Positions 41,186 to 53,089 of a stretch of DNA of 64,000 nt are shown here, piece by piece; position 1 is the first letter of the stretch, and each line of letters begins with the position of its first letter. Origin of the DNA: Achatina immaculata. Its lineage: Eukaryota > Mollusca > Gastropoda > Stylommatophora > Achatinidae. The notes beneath the pieces are model-generated. The model was not told the origin of the DNA, did not search any database, and saw only the letters and a program-made list of their open reading frames with translations. The position numbers and the translations under genes are program-made. The stretch is from contig CM019712.1 of NCBI GenBank assembly GCA_009760885.1, positions 27,077,816-27,141,815 of the forward strand, given 5' to 3'.

Positions 41186-41915
41186 ACAGTGCAGACAGAT
41201 AGAAGACTCTCATATTAAAGACAGCAAAAACATGCACAAACGAATTAATGAACTCACAGGCAGGAAAACAAAATATACCACAGGATGCCTGAACTCGAAA
41301 GAAGGTAAAATGTTAATGGGAAAAGAAGACATTGTGGACAGGTGGACAGAGTATATCGGTGAGCTATATGGAGGAGAAAGACCAGAATTAACACAAGATA
41401 CCGAAAACTGTGATGGACCACCAATACTTGAAGATGAAATCATAGATGCCATCAAACACATGAAGAAAGGAAAAGCGACTGGGCCTGATAATATAACAAT
41501 AGAAGAAATAGAGGCACTAGAGGAGACAGGAATAAAAATAATAACCAAGTTACTGAATGACATTTACAACAGTGGTTATATTCCCAGTGACCTGATTAAA
41601 TCCACGTTTATAGCACTACCAAAGAAACCAGGTGCAAAGGAATGTGACGACCACTGGACTATCAGCCTCTCATGTCACATAACGAAGCTACTTCTGAGAA
41701 TAATTATGAGAAGAACTAGGAAAAAGATAAAAATGGAAATAGCAGATGAACAGTTTGGATTTGTTGAAGGAAAGGGAACACACAATGCCATTTATGCTTT
41801 ACGAACACTAACAGAAAGAGCTTTAGAAGTACAGAAAGATCTCTACTTATGCTTCATTGATTACACCAAGGCATTTGACAAGGTGAAACATAATGAAATT
41901 ATTAAAATGCTTTAA
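41172..41915 (+). pseudogene. LINE reverse transcriptase, N-terminal part
   Basis: Continues the nuclease protein after the frameshift: a linker with 'KGKATGPDNITIEEIEALEE', then 'STFIALPKKPGAKECDDHWT', 'ADEQFGFVEGKGTHNAIYAL' and 'LCFIDYTKAFDKVKHNE' with the first catalytic Asp. It stops at 41913-41915 within the palm domain. A second stop follows soon after. Confidence 0.85.
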
Positions 41916-42701
41916 GACATCAATATAGACGGCAAAGACCTGAGGATTGTAAAACATCTATACTGGTAGCAAGAAGCAGCAGTTCGAGTTGAAAATAGAA
42001 TTGGAAAATGTCAACCTATAAAACAAGGGGTGCGACAAGGATGTATACTATCTCCAGACCTTTTTTCTCTGTATAGCGAGAATATTCTAAGAACAATCAT
42101 CACAGAACCAGGCATAAAAATTGGAGGATACAATATTAACAACCTTCGGTATGCTGACGACACAGTACTGATAGCTGACAACCAACAAGACCTGCAAAAT
42201 CTCTTGGATAAAGTCGACAAAGAAAGTGAACAGAAAGGCCTTATTTTGAACATCAAAAAGACAGAGACTATGGTTATATCTAAGAAACAGAATCCACCAG
42301 CATGCAGTATTAAATTAAACAGAACTATTCTAAAGCAGGTGCAGAAATTCAAATACCTTGGAGTAGTAATAACTTCAGATGGGAAATGCAGAACAGAAAG
42401 TAGGAACAGAATAGGCCAAGCAAAGACTGCATTTCAGAGAATGAGAAACATATTGACCAACACATCCTTATCAATGAATGTTAGAAAACGAGTCCTAAAA
42501 TGCTATATTGAACCTATCTTGTTATATGGAAGTGAATCACGGACAATAGGCAAGTCTGCACAAAAATCATTGGAAGCAGCAGAAATGTGGTTTATTAGAA
42601 GAATGTTGCGAATCCCCTGGACAGCAAAAATAACTAATGAAGAATGTAGGAGAGAGATAATGTACTTTCATAGGACATGCAATGAGAAGAGGGGGTATTG
42701 A
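41916..42701 (+). pseudogene. LINE reverse transcriptase, C-terminal part
   Basis: After the stop the same protein continues with 'QGVRQGCILSPDLFSLYSEN' (motif B), 'INNLRYADDTVLIADNQQDL' (motif C, both catalytic Asp), 'LNIKKTETMVIS' (D) and 'FKYLGVVITSDGK' (E), then the thumb. It ends at a frameshift near 42650, compared with the relative at 51650. Confidence 0.85.
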
Positions 42702-42882
42702 AAATATTATAGCAACAGGAAAAATAGAAGGAAGAGGATCAAGAGGAAGACCAAGAGAAATGGTACTGGACAGTCTGACGGGATGGTGTGAGAGGAGATC
42801 ACCAACTGAGCTGATGACCTGCATGAAGGATCGCGTACTCTGGAGAAGCATAATAGCCAACGCCAGTCGGCACGGCACATGA
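42682..42882 (+). pseudogene. LINE ORF2 C-terminal domain
   Basis: Reads 'MRRGGIENIIATGKIEGRGS', 'RGRPREMVLDSLTGWCERRS' and 'DRVLWRSIIANASRHGT' and stops right before the GAT tail. The related 51-kb copy supports its fusion to the previous part. Confidence 0.85.
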
Positions 42883-42934
42883 TGATGATGATGATCGTTA
42901 TCCATGTTTTGCTTGTTGGTTGGTTGTATAGTGG

Positions 42935-43068
42935 TGCCAGACTTTGCTGATGATCTGCCCAGTGGATGCGTCAGCAGCAGGACATCTTCCTTACAAACGA
43001 GAGGCCTACAGGAAAACTGTTAGGGAGACAAATTTCTGCAAGGGACATAACTGACTGACTGACTGTTT
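42935..43068 (+). pseudogene. LINE 3' fragment (GACT tail)
   Basis: About 130 nt equal to the last part of the family at 25398 ('gatgcgtcagcagcaggaca', 'gagaggcctacagga'), ending in gactgactgactg. Confidence 0.8.
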
Positions 43069-44388
43069 GGTTGTTTACTAAAGGGAGATCAGAATTTAAC
43101 AAATCTGTTCTCGCTGTTTAAGAAGGTTACATGTCTGTATTAGCTTGTTTAGCTAAATACATGAAAGTGGTTTTGAGCGTCCACAACATATGTTACAGTA
43201 TCGATTACATACGCTATTAACAAAATTATGGATAATGATGTTATTTTGCAGAATATACAGACATTTTAGAGAAATACGTTTGGTGAATGCGTCAAGTACA
43301 TTATCATGGATGTTCACATTACAAATTGCTAGAAAGGGTTGCCTATTGTAGATAACATCAACTACTTGTTAAAATGTATAGAAAGAAAACGTTATAATGT
43401 AAAGTAAACATATAGTATTAAATATTTATGTACAGTATACAACGGAGAGAAAGGAAGTGAGTGATAAAGAGAGAACGAAAAGAGAGTGAAATAAAGAAAG
43501 AGTGAGAGAGAGGTGAACTGAAGAAAGAAAAAGATAAATAAACAGAAAAAAAAACAAATGCAACAAGTCCACGAAAAGAAAATAAAATAGGTTTGACACT
43601 GGCAGTATTGCTACATCTTGTACACCTATGAGAACCAATGTTCAGTTCGAATTTAGCAAAGTCTAAATAAAATAACAGGTTGTCTATTTATTACTCAACC
43701 CATATTTTTAGATTACCGAGTAACTTCCTTCCACTTTCTTTCTATTAAAATTTCTCTTCAATATTTATTCTGGCAGAATATGGAAACTGATTCGGAAAGA
43801 CAATCAAATTTATGGTTAATACAATCATACAAAAGAAGAGACAATAAATATGTCGATGTAAACCAGATCTCTTTGTCTCTAGACTTAACACAACGCTATT
43901 AGAATAGTTCTGAACCTTGTTCGGTGTTTCGCCAACTCTTCTAGATCTTTGTAGCCGATAAAAGTGTCTCTCTTGGGTAGGTTACATGTTAAATATGTCT
44001 GAGGTTTAATATTCCTCGTACTCATCTTTATTATCAAACTCATCATACAACATGTAGGTGAGGATACACTAAGACCCGTGTATTAACTTTTCAATACTGT
44101 TCACAACACTAGACATTTATCTGTAGTATTACAATAAAACATTTATCTCTGCTCTGATAGTGAGACATTTATCTCTATTATTATCATGAAACATTGGACC
44201 CTTTGCCGATCATAAGATATTTGAATCTGTTTTCATGATGACATATTTATATTTACAATAAGACAGTTAACTCTGTTTTAATGTGATATATTTATACTTA
44301 CAATAAGACAGCTAACTCTTTTCTTACAATGAGAGGCATAAACTAATCCCTACTGTGACATACAGACAGTTATTGATTATATGTAATT
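43069..44388. other. No gene seen; degenerate repeats
   Basis: AT-rich sequence with a purine-rich run (43440-43560) and a degenerate repeat of about 40 bp at 44095-44345 around 'gacatttatctctgttctga'. No coding signal is recognised. Confidence 0.55.
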
Positions 44389-44862
44389 AAAAATAAATAT
44401 CTCTCTCTCTGAACCTTAAGTGCCCAGGGCACATGGGGCTTCCGCAAGGGTTTTCCACAAATGTCTGTCCTTCGCCTTTTTTTCTGCTCTTGCCCAGGTG
44501 AGCCCTTTATTGCTCAACATCCGTTCTGTTGTTCTTTTCCATGTCTTTTTTGGTCTACCCTTACTTCTGTTCCCCTGTGGTGTCCATCTTAGTGCTATTT
44601 TTGGTAGTGAGTTGTCAGTCACTCGGAGCACATGTCCCAACCATCGCCAGCGTCTTTCCTCAATAACTGTTGTCAGTGGTTTCATCTGCATAAACTAAAA
44701 TTAAGGAAAGCCAAAATCGGAGAACACAGAAAGATACATTTTGATACAAGAAAATTGATAGACCAGCAAACAAGAAATGAATTCTCAATAGTACTTAAGA
44801 ACCGCTTCAGTGTCCTACAAGACGAAGCAGAAATGTCCATATTAGAGTTCAAAAATAAATAT
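44389..44862 (-). mobile_element. Twin-primed (5'-inverted) LINE, GA-tailed family
   Basis: 44401-44697 is the minus-strand 3' end of the family found complete at 55.9 kb: it reads 'KPLTTVIEERRWRWLGHVLR' and 'RSKGRPKKTWKRTTERMLSN', with tail gagagagagat. 44698-44850 is an earlier part of the same family in the opposite orientation, reading 'RNEFSIVLKNRFSVLQDEAE'. The 12-nt aaaaataaatat is present on both outer sides (44389-44400 and 44851-44862), so this is one insertion event. Confidence 0.92.
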
Positions 44863-45180
44863 AGACATTTACAAAAACGCCATTAACAAAAGGCAGTAAA
44901 AACAAACCGACTTAGTACACAGTTTTCTTTTCTAGAGGAGCACGCAATTATAACACTTCGACTTACATCTCATTCATATTTATATGGTCAAGCAACTGCA
45001 TCAACTACGAGACACTGAGAAATAATTACTGGCCCAGTGAAACCACTAAAGAAGATAAGCTCTACGGTTCCATACATGAGTTACAAAAAACAGTGAAATT
45101 TATCCAAGAGACAGGACTGCAGATATAGACAGACAGTGCGAACGAAGAAGAAGAAGAAGAAGATATGGTCAAGCAACTCG
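44863..45180. other. No gene seen
   Basis: AT-rich unique sequence ending in a short GAA repeat (45144-45162). I see nothing coding. Confidence 0.5.
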
Positions 45181-45770
45181 GGTGCAGGAGAGAGCTCAGA
45201 ATGAAGCAACGAGGACAGGGCTATGATGCCCCAGGGACACACCGGTGGATATTTAACACATACCGAGCATGAAAACTCAACATAAACGCGCACAGGTAAA
45301 AGGGTACACGCACGTCAAGAGCTTGGAAGACCACCAATTGAAAAAAAAGGAGATTCAGACACAAAAAGGCACACGAATAAAACTAGGTCAGTCATAGCGG
45401 AGGCTGAAAAGACTATAGGCCAGATATACCACCCTGAAGAAATCCGTGTGGGTGAGTCTGGATTGGTGTACCGGAAACACCCACAGCGGACCAAAGTTCA
45501 CACGTGGCTCAGTCCAGAATGGCGAAATTAAGGGGGTGGGGGTGCAGGCGAGCAGAATCTAGAATAAAAGAGCACATTATTAAGCACTCACACCCTGATG
45601 ACCTTGTAATATATACAGACGGATCCGTCACGCGCGAACAAAGGAGAGGATAGGGATTGGTGGTCTATCTCAATGGACGCCCCATCGTCGGCGAGTATGG
45701 AGCCCTCGCCACAACCACATCCAGCATGAGGATGGAGAGTGAAGCACCACTCGAGCCATATCAGCAAACA
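45180..45770 (+). pseudogene. Decayed LINE fragment with RNase H domain
   Basis: The region from 45600 reads 'DLVIYTDGSVTREQRRG', a stop, then 'GLVVYLNGRPIVGEYGALAT' and 'TTSSMRMESEA'. This is the start of an RNase H domain, with the catalytic Asp in YTDGS and Glu in MESEA. Upstream 'GLVYRKHPQRTKVHTWLSP' fits the preceding linker. RNase H places it in a different LINE lineage (I, R1 or LOA type) from the others here. It is broken by stops. Confidence 0.72.
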
Positions 45771-45771
45771 G

Positions 45772-45920
45772 AGAACATTTCAGTCTACGACAAAAGTCTA
45801 AGAACATTTCAATCTACAACAGGAGTCTCAGAACATTTCAATATACAACAGGCGTGTCAGAACATTTCAATCTACAACAGGCGTGTCAGAACATTTCAGT
45901 CCAGAACAGGGATCTACAAA
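45772..45920 (+). repeat. 29-bp minisatellite (5 copies)
   Basis: Units like agaacatttcaatctacaac + aggcgtgtc directly follow the RNase H fragment. Confidence 0.9.
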
Positions 45921-46462
45921 CTTTTCAATAAATTAAGAAAAAAAAAACAGGATTCTCAAATATGTAAACTTCTTCTCATATTTTGTTATATTTTTACTTG
46001 ATCTGTCATTGCATTAAGCTTTATTTTGATATTTTTGGGACATCAGCTGACGTGATTCAGAACAAAAATTAAATCTAATAAATACTTAAAAAAGAATAAT
46101 TGACATACATCGGAAAATCGTATTTAATGAATGAACGCTTTAAAAAGCAGAAAATTCAGTGAAAAAAGTCTCAATTGACTTATTTCTGAAAGTTAAATAA
46201 AACTAATCAAATAAATTAAAAATAAACTCATATAAACATATATTTAATACATTAAAGTTGCAATTACTGTGGATGTGATAATACTTTGTATATTATGTTT
46301 TATCGATATTTGCAATAACCAACTCTCAAAAAGAAGTCAAGTCCTTCCCAGATTGTTCAAAAATTGTCATACATAACGTCACAGCCAACGTACCAGATAT
46401 TTCTTCTCTTCTTGATATTGTATGCCCTTCTGTGTCTCGTTTCTGCAAACTTTCGTTCCCTA
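45921..46462. other. No gene seen
   Basis: Very AT-rich unique sequence. I see no coding or repeat signal. Confidence 0.6.
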
Positions 46463-49400
46463 TCACCGGCCATGTTTGTGTGGGGTCTTCGTCTTGTTTG
46501 TGTTCCAGTTAATTCTTCCCCGGTTTTGATTGCGTGGCTTCTTTGTCTTGTCTGTGTTCCCATAAACATCTTGTCTGTATTCCAATAAAGTCGCTCCCAG
46601 TTTTGTTTCTGTTTGGTTTCTTGGTCTTGTCTGTGTTCCCATAAAATCTTTCCCGTTTTTTTTCTGTATGGTTTCTTGGTCTTGTCTGTGTTATCATAAA
46701 GTCTTTCCCGTTTTTCTGTATGATTTCTTGGTCTTGTCTGTGTTCCCATAAAATCTTTCCCGTTTTTTTTCTGTATGGTTTCTTGGTCTTGTCTGTGTTC
46801 CAATAAAATCTTTCCCGTTTTTTTTTCTGTATGGTTTCTTGGTCTTGTCTGTGTTCCCAAAAAATCTTTCCCGTTTTTTTTCTGTATGGTTTCTTGGTCT
46901 TGTCTGTGTTCTCATAAAGTCTTTCCTGTTTTTTTTTCTGTTTGTTTTCTTGGTCTTGTCTGTGTTTCCATAAAGTCTTTCCTGTTTTTTCTGTTTGGTT
47001 ATTGGTCTTGTCTGTGTTCCCATAAAGTCTTTCTTTTCTTTTTTCTATTTGTTTTCTAGGTCTAGTTTGTGTTTCCATAAAGTCTTTCCTGTTTAATCTG
47101 TATGATTTCTTGGTGTTGTCTGTTTTCCCATAAAGTCTTTCCCGCTTTTGTTTGTGTGCTTCATTTGGTCTTGTTTAGCTCGCCATTAAGTTTTACTCGG
47201 TTTTGTTTGTGTGGTTTCTTGGTCTTGTCTGTTTTCTTACTAATTCTTCTCCGTTTGTGTTTGGGTGGGGTCTTGGTCTTGTCTGTTTTCTTGCTAATTC
47301 TTCTCCGGTTGTGTTTATGTGGTTTCTGAGTCTTGTCTGTTTTCTCGCTAATTTCTCCCCGGCTTTGTTTGTGTGGTTCTTTTGGTCTTTTTTGTCTTCT
47401 CATTAAGTCTACCTCGGTTTTGTTTGTATTCCCATTAAGCCTACATCGATTTTATTTGTCTTCTAATTAAGTCTTCCTCAGTTTTATGTGTGTGGTTTAT
47501 TTGTTTTGTATATATTCCCATTAAGTCTTTCTTCGGTTTTGTTTGCGTGCTTTCTTCGTAGTGTTATGCTTGCCATTAATTCTTCCTTGATTATTTTTGT
47601 GTGGTTTTTCTTGGTCTTCTTTCTCTTCCCACTAAGTCTTCCCCGGTTTCTTTGTTTCTTTTTCTTGTTGGTCTTCGTATTAAATCTTCCTTGTTTTGGT
47701 TGTGTGATTTCTTGGTCTTTTTGTCTTCCCAGTCAGTCTTCCTTGGTTTTGTATGTGTGGTTTCTTTGTTTTGTTTGTCTTTCCATAACGTTTTATCCGG
47801 TTTTGTTTGTGTGGTTTCGTGGTCTTGTCTGTTCTTCAATTAAGTCTTCCCTGGATTTATTGTGGTTTATTGGTGCTATTTGTGTTCCAATTAAGTTTTC
47901 CACGGTTTTGGTTGGGTGTTTTGTTGGTCTGTTCTATGTTGTCATTAAGTCCTTCCCGGTTTGTTTAGTGTAATTATTTGGTCTTGTCTATGTTCCCATT
48001 TAGTCCTCTTGAGGTTTTGTTTGTGTGCTTTCTTGGTCTTGCCGGTGTTCCAATAAAGTCTTTCCCGGTTTTGTTTTTGTGCTTTCTTGGTCTTATTTAG
48101 CTTGCAATTAAATCTTCTGCGGTTTTGATTGTGTGACTTCTTGGTCTTGTCTCTGTTCCCATAAAGTCTTTCCTTGTTTTATTTGTGCGGTTCTTGGTTT
48201 GTCTGTGTTCCAATAAAGTCTTTCCCGGTTTTATTTGTGCGATTCTTGGTTTGTCTGTGTTCCCATAAAGTCTTCCCCTGTTTTATTTGTGCGATTCTTG
48301 GTTTGTCTGTGTTCCCATAGAGTCTTCCCCTGTTTTATTTGTGCGATTCTTGGTTTGTATTTGTTCCCAAAAAGTCTTTCCCGGTTTTATCTGTACGGTT
48401 CTTGGTTTGTATGTGTTCCCATAAAGTCTTTCCCGGTTTTACTTGTGCAATTCTTGGTTTGTATGTGTTCCCATAAAGTCTTTCCCGGTTTTATTTGTGC
48501 AGTTCTTGGTTTGTCTGTGTTCCCATAAAGTCTTTCCTTGTTTTATTTGTTCAGTTCTTGGTTTGTCTGTGTTCCCATAAAGTCTTTCCTTGTTTTATTT
48601 GTGCGATTTTTGGTTTGTATGTGTTCGCATAAAGTCTGTCCTTGTTTTATTTGTTCAGTTCTTGGTTTGTCTGTGTTCCCATAAAGTCTTTCCCTGTTTT
48701 ATTTGTACGGTTCTTGGTCTTGTTTAGCTCGCCATTAAGTCTTACCAGGTTTTGCTTGTTTAGGTTCTTGGTTTTGTCTGTGTTCTCGTTAATTCTTCCT
48801 GGTTGTATTTGCTTAGTTCCTTGTTCTTGTTTATCTTTCCGTTGAGTCTTCCTTGATTTTGTGTGCATGGTTCCTTGTTCTTGTTTATCTTTCCATTGAG
48901 TCTTCCTCGATTTTGTGTGCGTGGTTCCTTGTTCTTGTTTATCTTTCCATTGAGTCTTCCTCGATTTTGTGTGCGTGGTTCCTTGTTCTTGTTTATCTTT
49001 CCATTGAGTCTTCCTCGATTTTGTGTGCATGGTTCCTTGTTACTGTTTATCTTTCCATTGAGTCTTCCTCGATTTTCTGTGTGTGGTTCCTTGTTCTTGT
49101 TTATCTTGCCATTGAGTCTTCCTTGTTTTGTGTGTGTTGTTCCTTGTTCTTGTTTATCTTGCCACTGAGCCTTCCTCGATTTTGTGTGCGTGGTTCCTTG
49201 TTCTTGTTTATCTTTCCATTGAGTCTTCCTCGATTTTGTGTGCATGGTTCCTTGTTCCTGTTTATCTTTCCATTGAGTCTTCCTCGATTTTGTGTGCGTG
49301 GTTCCTTGTTCTTGTTTATCTTTCCATTGAGTCTTCCCCGTCTTGTGTGTGTGGTTCCTTGTTCTTGTTTATCTTGCCACTGAGTCTTTCTCGATTTTGT

Positions 49401-50087
49401 GTGCGTGGTTCCTTGTTCTTGTTTATCTTGCCATTGTGTCTTCCTCGATTTTGTGTGCGTGGTTTCTTGGTTGTGTGTATATTCCCATTACGTTTTACTC
49501 GGTTTTGTCTGTGTGCTTTTGTCGTGTTGTTTTGGGTGCCATTAAATCTCCCCAGTTATGTTTGTGTGGTTTATTGGTCTTGTTTCCCTTCCCTTCCCTG
49601 GTTCCTTTTTTGTTTTTTTGTTTTGTTTTGTTTTTTGTTTAGTTTTCTTGTTGGTCTTCGTATTACGTCTTCTCCGGTTTTGTTTGAGTGGTGTCTTGGT
49701 CTTGTCTCTGTTCCCGTTAAGTTTTCCACTTTTTTGTTTGTATAGCTTCTTGGTAATGTTTGTCTTCATATTCGGGCTTATCCAGTTTTGTTTGAGTTGT
49801 TCTTTGTTTTTTCTGTGTTCCCATTAAGTTTCCCTTTTTGTTTGTATAGGTTCGTGGTCTTGTTTGTCTTCACATTAAGTCTTTTTTTCTCTTTTTGTTT
49901 TTTTCGTTTCTTGGTCTTGCTTTTGTTCCCATTAAGTTTTCTCTGCTTTTGTTAGTGTGGTTTTTTGGTCTTGCCTGTGTTCCCATTGTCTTCCCAATTT
50001 TCTTTTTAGTGTGGTTTCTTGGTCTTGCCTGTGTTCCCATTAAGTCTTCTCTGGTGTTAGTGTGGTTTTTCTGTCTTGCCTGTGTTC
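46463..50087. repeat. 54-bp minisatellite, 3.6 kb (about 65 copies)
   Basis: Degenerate units such as tcttcctcgattttgtgtgc + gtggttccttgttcttgttt + atctttccattgag. Domains differ: 'tcttggtcttgtctgtgttc' types at the left, 'ttccttgttcttgtttatct' at 48.8-49.4 kb. The plus strand is T/G-rich and poor in A. The period is 18 codons, which explains overlapping open frames on both strands (up to 205 residues). The minus-strand words are Lys/Thr/Gln/Arg-rich. Coding is unlikely but not excluded. Confidence 0.93.
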
Positions 50088-50613
50088 CCTCCGGTAGGGC
50101 AGCTCACCAGCCACAGGTGTCAGCTGCGCAGACCCGCGACAAGCTGCACAGTGGCGGCTGCTGCTTTTGCGCAGGCCGACTGTTCTTTTGGCGAAAAAGC
50201 GCTCTCGAGTTCCGTGCGTGGGGAGACAGGCTTTCCCTCCCTTCCCGGACGGCGAGAGTTAAGGTATTTCGATGCAGAAGCAAGTGGTTTGTCCGTCGAG
50301 TGAAGCATGTAAACGGCTAGCCAGCCAGGTTCGTGATAACGATTTACTATGGTATTGTAGACAGATGGACTCGAAATTGGCCCATCTCTCGCAAAGAGTA
50401 TCGGGTCTGCAGTATGTAATGTGCGTTGGTTTTGGGTGGATGGGCTCTCTTCTCGTTCGCTAGAGAAGAGAGAGCCGCCGGCCGCCCCCTCTGGTTAAAG
50501 GAAATGAGACGCCGCAGGGATCGAAAGGGATCCGCTCTCAGCAGAGCGCTGTCTCCCTTGCCCCGCGTCGGTCTGTCGGCAGATATCCGACTAAAGTTTG
50601 GTGAAGAAAGCTA
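50088..50613 (+). pseudogene. GC-rich piece beginning like a LINE 5' end
   Basis: The first 30 nt (tccggtagggcagctcacca + gccacaggtg) match the start of the LINE coding region at about 40036, with one difference. After that the sequences diverge. The piece is much richer in GC than its surroundings and begins exactly where the 54-bp array ends. It may be the 5' part of another LINE copy. No intact frame. Confidence 0.5.
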
Positions 50614-50798
50614 TCTAGTGCAACATGACACGGGAGTGCAGCTGTACATCATTCTTGAGATAGTGCACCATGACACTGGAGTGTAGCTGTACATCATTCT
50701 TGAGATGGTGCACCATGACACGAGAGTGTAGCTGTACATAATTCTTGAGATGGTGCACCATGACACGGGAGTGTAGCTTTACATCATTCTTGATTGTT
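50614..50798 (+). repeat. 45-bp minisatellite, left array (about 4 copies)
   Basis: Units like gatggtgcaccatgacacgg + gagtgtagctgtacatcatt + cttga. It ends in the flank 'attcttgattgttggcctt', shared with the array at 53.8-54.3 kb. Confidence 0.92.
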
Positions 50799-51109
50799 GG
50801 CCTTAAGTAAATGTTGCTCTATGGTGCCATGAGATGAGCCCTAGCTTTGAACCGTTTCTTTGCAGTTCTATCATCAACTGTTACTTCCCCTTCTACACCA
50901 CAAATTTCAGGGGCATCTGTTAAAGGAGGATGATAAGATTATATTGCTGCCCGCCATATTTCCTTCTGCTGATCACTTCTCTCATGGATCATATACTTAA
51001 ATGGGAATGAACGTTTTCAGAATGTAGTAACACATGATATTAACTTGACATTGCAGACATGCCGAATTTTTACTCACCTTAAAGATTTTTTTATTTGGTA
51101 TTTTCCACA

Positions 51110-51918
51110 AGCCATAAAAATTGGAGGATACAGTATTAATAACATTCGCTATGCTGACGACACAGTACTGATAGCTGAGAACCAACAAGATCTGCAAAAT
51201 CTCTTGGATAAAGTCGCCAGAGAAAGTGAACAGAAAGGCCTTACTTTGAACATCAACAAGACAGAGACTATGGTTATATCTAAGAAACAGAATCCACCAG
51301 CATGCAGTATAAAAATAAACGGAACTATTCTAAAGCAGGTGCAGAAATTCAAATACCTTGGAGCAGTAATAACTTCAGATGGGAAATGCAGAAGAGAAAT
51401 TAGGAACAGAATAGTACAAGCAAAGACTGCATTTCGGAGAATGAGAAATATATTATCTAACACATCCTTAACAATAAATGTTAGAAAACAAGTCCTAAAA
51501 TGCTATATTGAATATATCTTCTTATAGGGAAGTGAATCATGGAAAATAGGCAGGTTTGCCAAAAAAAAAATCATTGGAAGCAGCAGAAATGTGGTTTAAT
51601 AGAAGAATGTTGTGAATCCCCTGGACAGCAAAAATAACTAATGAAGAATGTATGAGAAGAGCTGGAGAGACAAAAAACCTTGTCAAAAAGATAAGAGAGA
51701 GACAATGTACTTTCATAGGACATGCAATGAGAAGAGGGGGCATTGAAAATATTATAACAACAGGAAAAATAGACGGAACCGGAGGAAGACCAAGAGAAAT
51801 GATATTGGACAGTCTGAAGAGATGGTGTGAGAGTAGATCACCAACTGAGCTGATGGCCTGCATGAAGGATCGTGTACTCTAGAGAAGCATAATAGCCAAC
51901 GACATTCGACACGGCACC
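51110..51918 (+). pseudogene. RTE-like LINE 3' fragment
   Basis: Same family as 40.0-42.9 kb. Reads 'INNIRYADDTVLIAENQQDL', 'NINKTETMVISKKQNPPACS' and 'FKYLGAVITSDGK'. Then, after breaks, 'GETKNLVKKIRERQCTFIGH' and 'GGRPREMILDSLKRWCESRS'. The 5' end starts in the palm, just before motif C. A 160-residue stretch is open (51045-51527), but its first residues are host sequence. Confidence 0.88.
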
Positions 51919-51943
51919 TGCTGACGACGACGACGACGACGAC

Positions 51944-51989
<46 letters not shown>

Positions 51990-51990
51990 T
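51919..51990 (+). repeat. GAC/GAT trinucleotide tail of the LINE
   Basis: gacgacgacgacg passes into gatgatgatgatg directly after the LINE stop. The same tail follows the copies at 42882 and 58572, so it belongs to the element. Confidence 0.92.
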
Positions 51991-53089
51991 TGATTTTCCA
52001 CATCCAGTTTATGTTAGAGACTTAGGCTGCTCTAACATACTGTGCCAGATGTGATGATATCTTACATGCCGTTCTGAGATAATAAATTAATAGATTAGTT
52101 TATTATTGAATAAAACCTGTTTATGGTTGTAATATGTCGCAGCAGCTGTTTAGACGTCGGTAAGATTTCGGAAGAAAGGACAAGTTGTGAACTTTAATGA
52201 GGAGGAAATGAACAGACACGTCGTTCTTGATTTGAGAAACCTTGTAGATGTTTCACTACCGAAGGCTCCCCGCCCGTCCTCTGTTATTTAACTGACGATG
52301 CCATATGATATGATTTGTTATTGTTACATACAGTCATACAGGAAATCAACACAAGTCCCGTAAGATAAACGCGTCACATGTACCCAGGTAAGACATCTCA
52401 CACCAGGATTGAATAGTTGCCGTGATAACACCATCACTGTTAAAATACACTAAGCGATTTTAATGGATGACTCTTAGAGATGATGATGGTATTCAAAATT
52501 AATGGATCATGTTCAGTAACATCAAATTATCGGCCGCCAAGCAGAAACGACGACTTCCAGCTGTACAATTTTCCTTCCGCACGGTCAACTGGAATGCACC
52601 CGTAGTAGCATTTTGAAAGAACCAGCCGACTAACAGAGATGGCGGATTCCAGTGCTACACTTTCACTACCGGGGGTAGAATGGAATCCATCAGTAGCCAG
52701 AAAACACAAAGTATGTAAACGAAAAATCACTCTCGATCTCACACAAGTATCAAAGACGAAAATGAGCTAAATTATTACACCGGCCGTTGAAGAAGAAAAC
52801 TCGACGAAAATGGAAAAGCAAACATTTCGAATCTTTCCAAACTCTCCCCATCACTTTCCACGCAATCTCGTGCAGGTGCTCTTGCTCGTCCAGACAGACC
52901 TGAACTCAAAGGAATCCCCGATAGAAAATATACCAAATTCTTTAAGTGCTTAAGAAAAATCACACCTTAAAAACCGGGTAGCTAAAAAAAAATATAAATA
53001 AATGTTGTGTTGGGTGTGGCGATTCGTGAAATTTTATTGAGTGATTGAATTTTGGCGGAGTGGTGCTGCAATAATCAGAGACAAACTAG
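51991..53089. other. No certain gene
   Basis: Unique sequence. Two splice-like spots (cag + 17 nt + gtaaga at about 52139-52162, and 'cccaggtaagaca' at 52385) have no coding support. Several short open frames show no domain. Confidence 0.5.

Larger units (their letters stand above)
40004..42895 (+). mobile_element. Near-complete RTE-like LINE, GAT tail
   Basis: In order: an AP-type endonuclease (40127-40850), a linker, and a reverse transcriptase with motifs 'LCFIDYTKAFDKV' (A), 'GVRQGCILSPDLF' (B) and 'NLRYADDTVLIA' (C). A C-terminal 'GRPREMVLDSLTGWCERRSP' domain follows, and then a gatgatgat tail. Single-frame integrity is lost at about 41175, at 41913 and at about 42650, so it is not autonomous. 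Relatives with the same tail lie at 51110 and 58363. The clade name is inference from motif style. Confidence 0.9.

Noticed and set aside
48647..49745. Repeated 18-residue words such as KQEQGTTHTKSRKTQWKD (minus) and SLFLFIFPLSLPRFCVRG (plus)
   Set aside because: 54-bp minisatellite open on both strands. No start, end or splice signals that single out one strand.
52139..52165. 17-nt microexon (cag, 17 nt, gtaaga)
   Set aside because: Single occurrence, length not divisible by three, contains a stop in one phase, no context.
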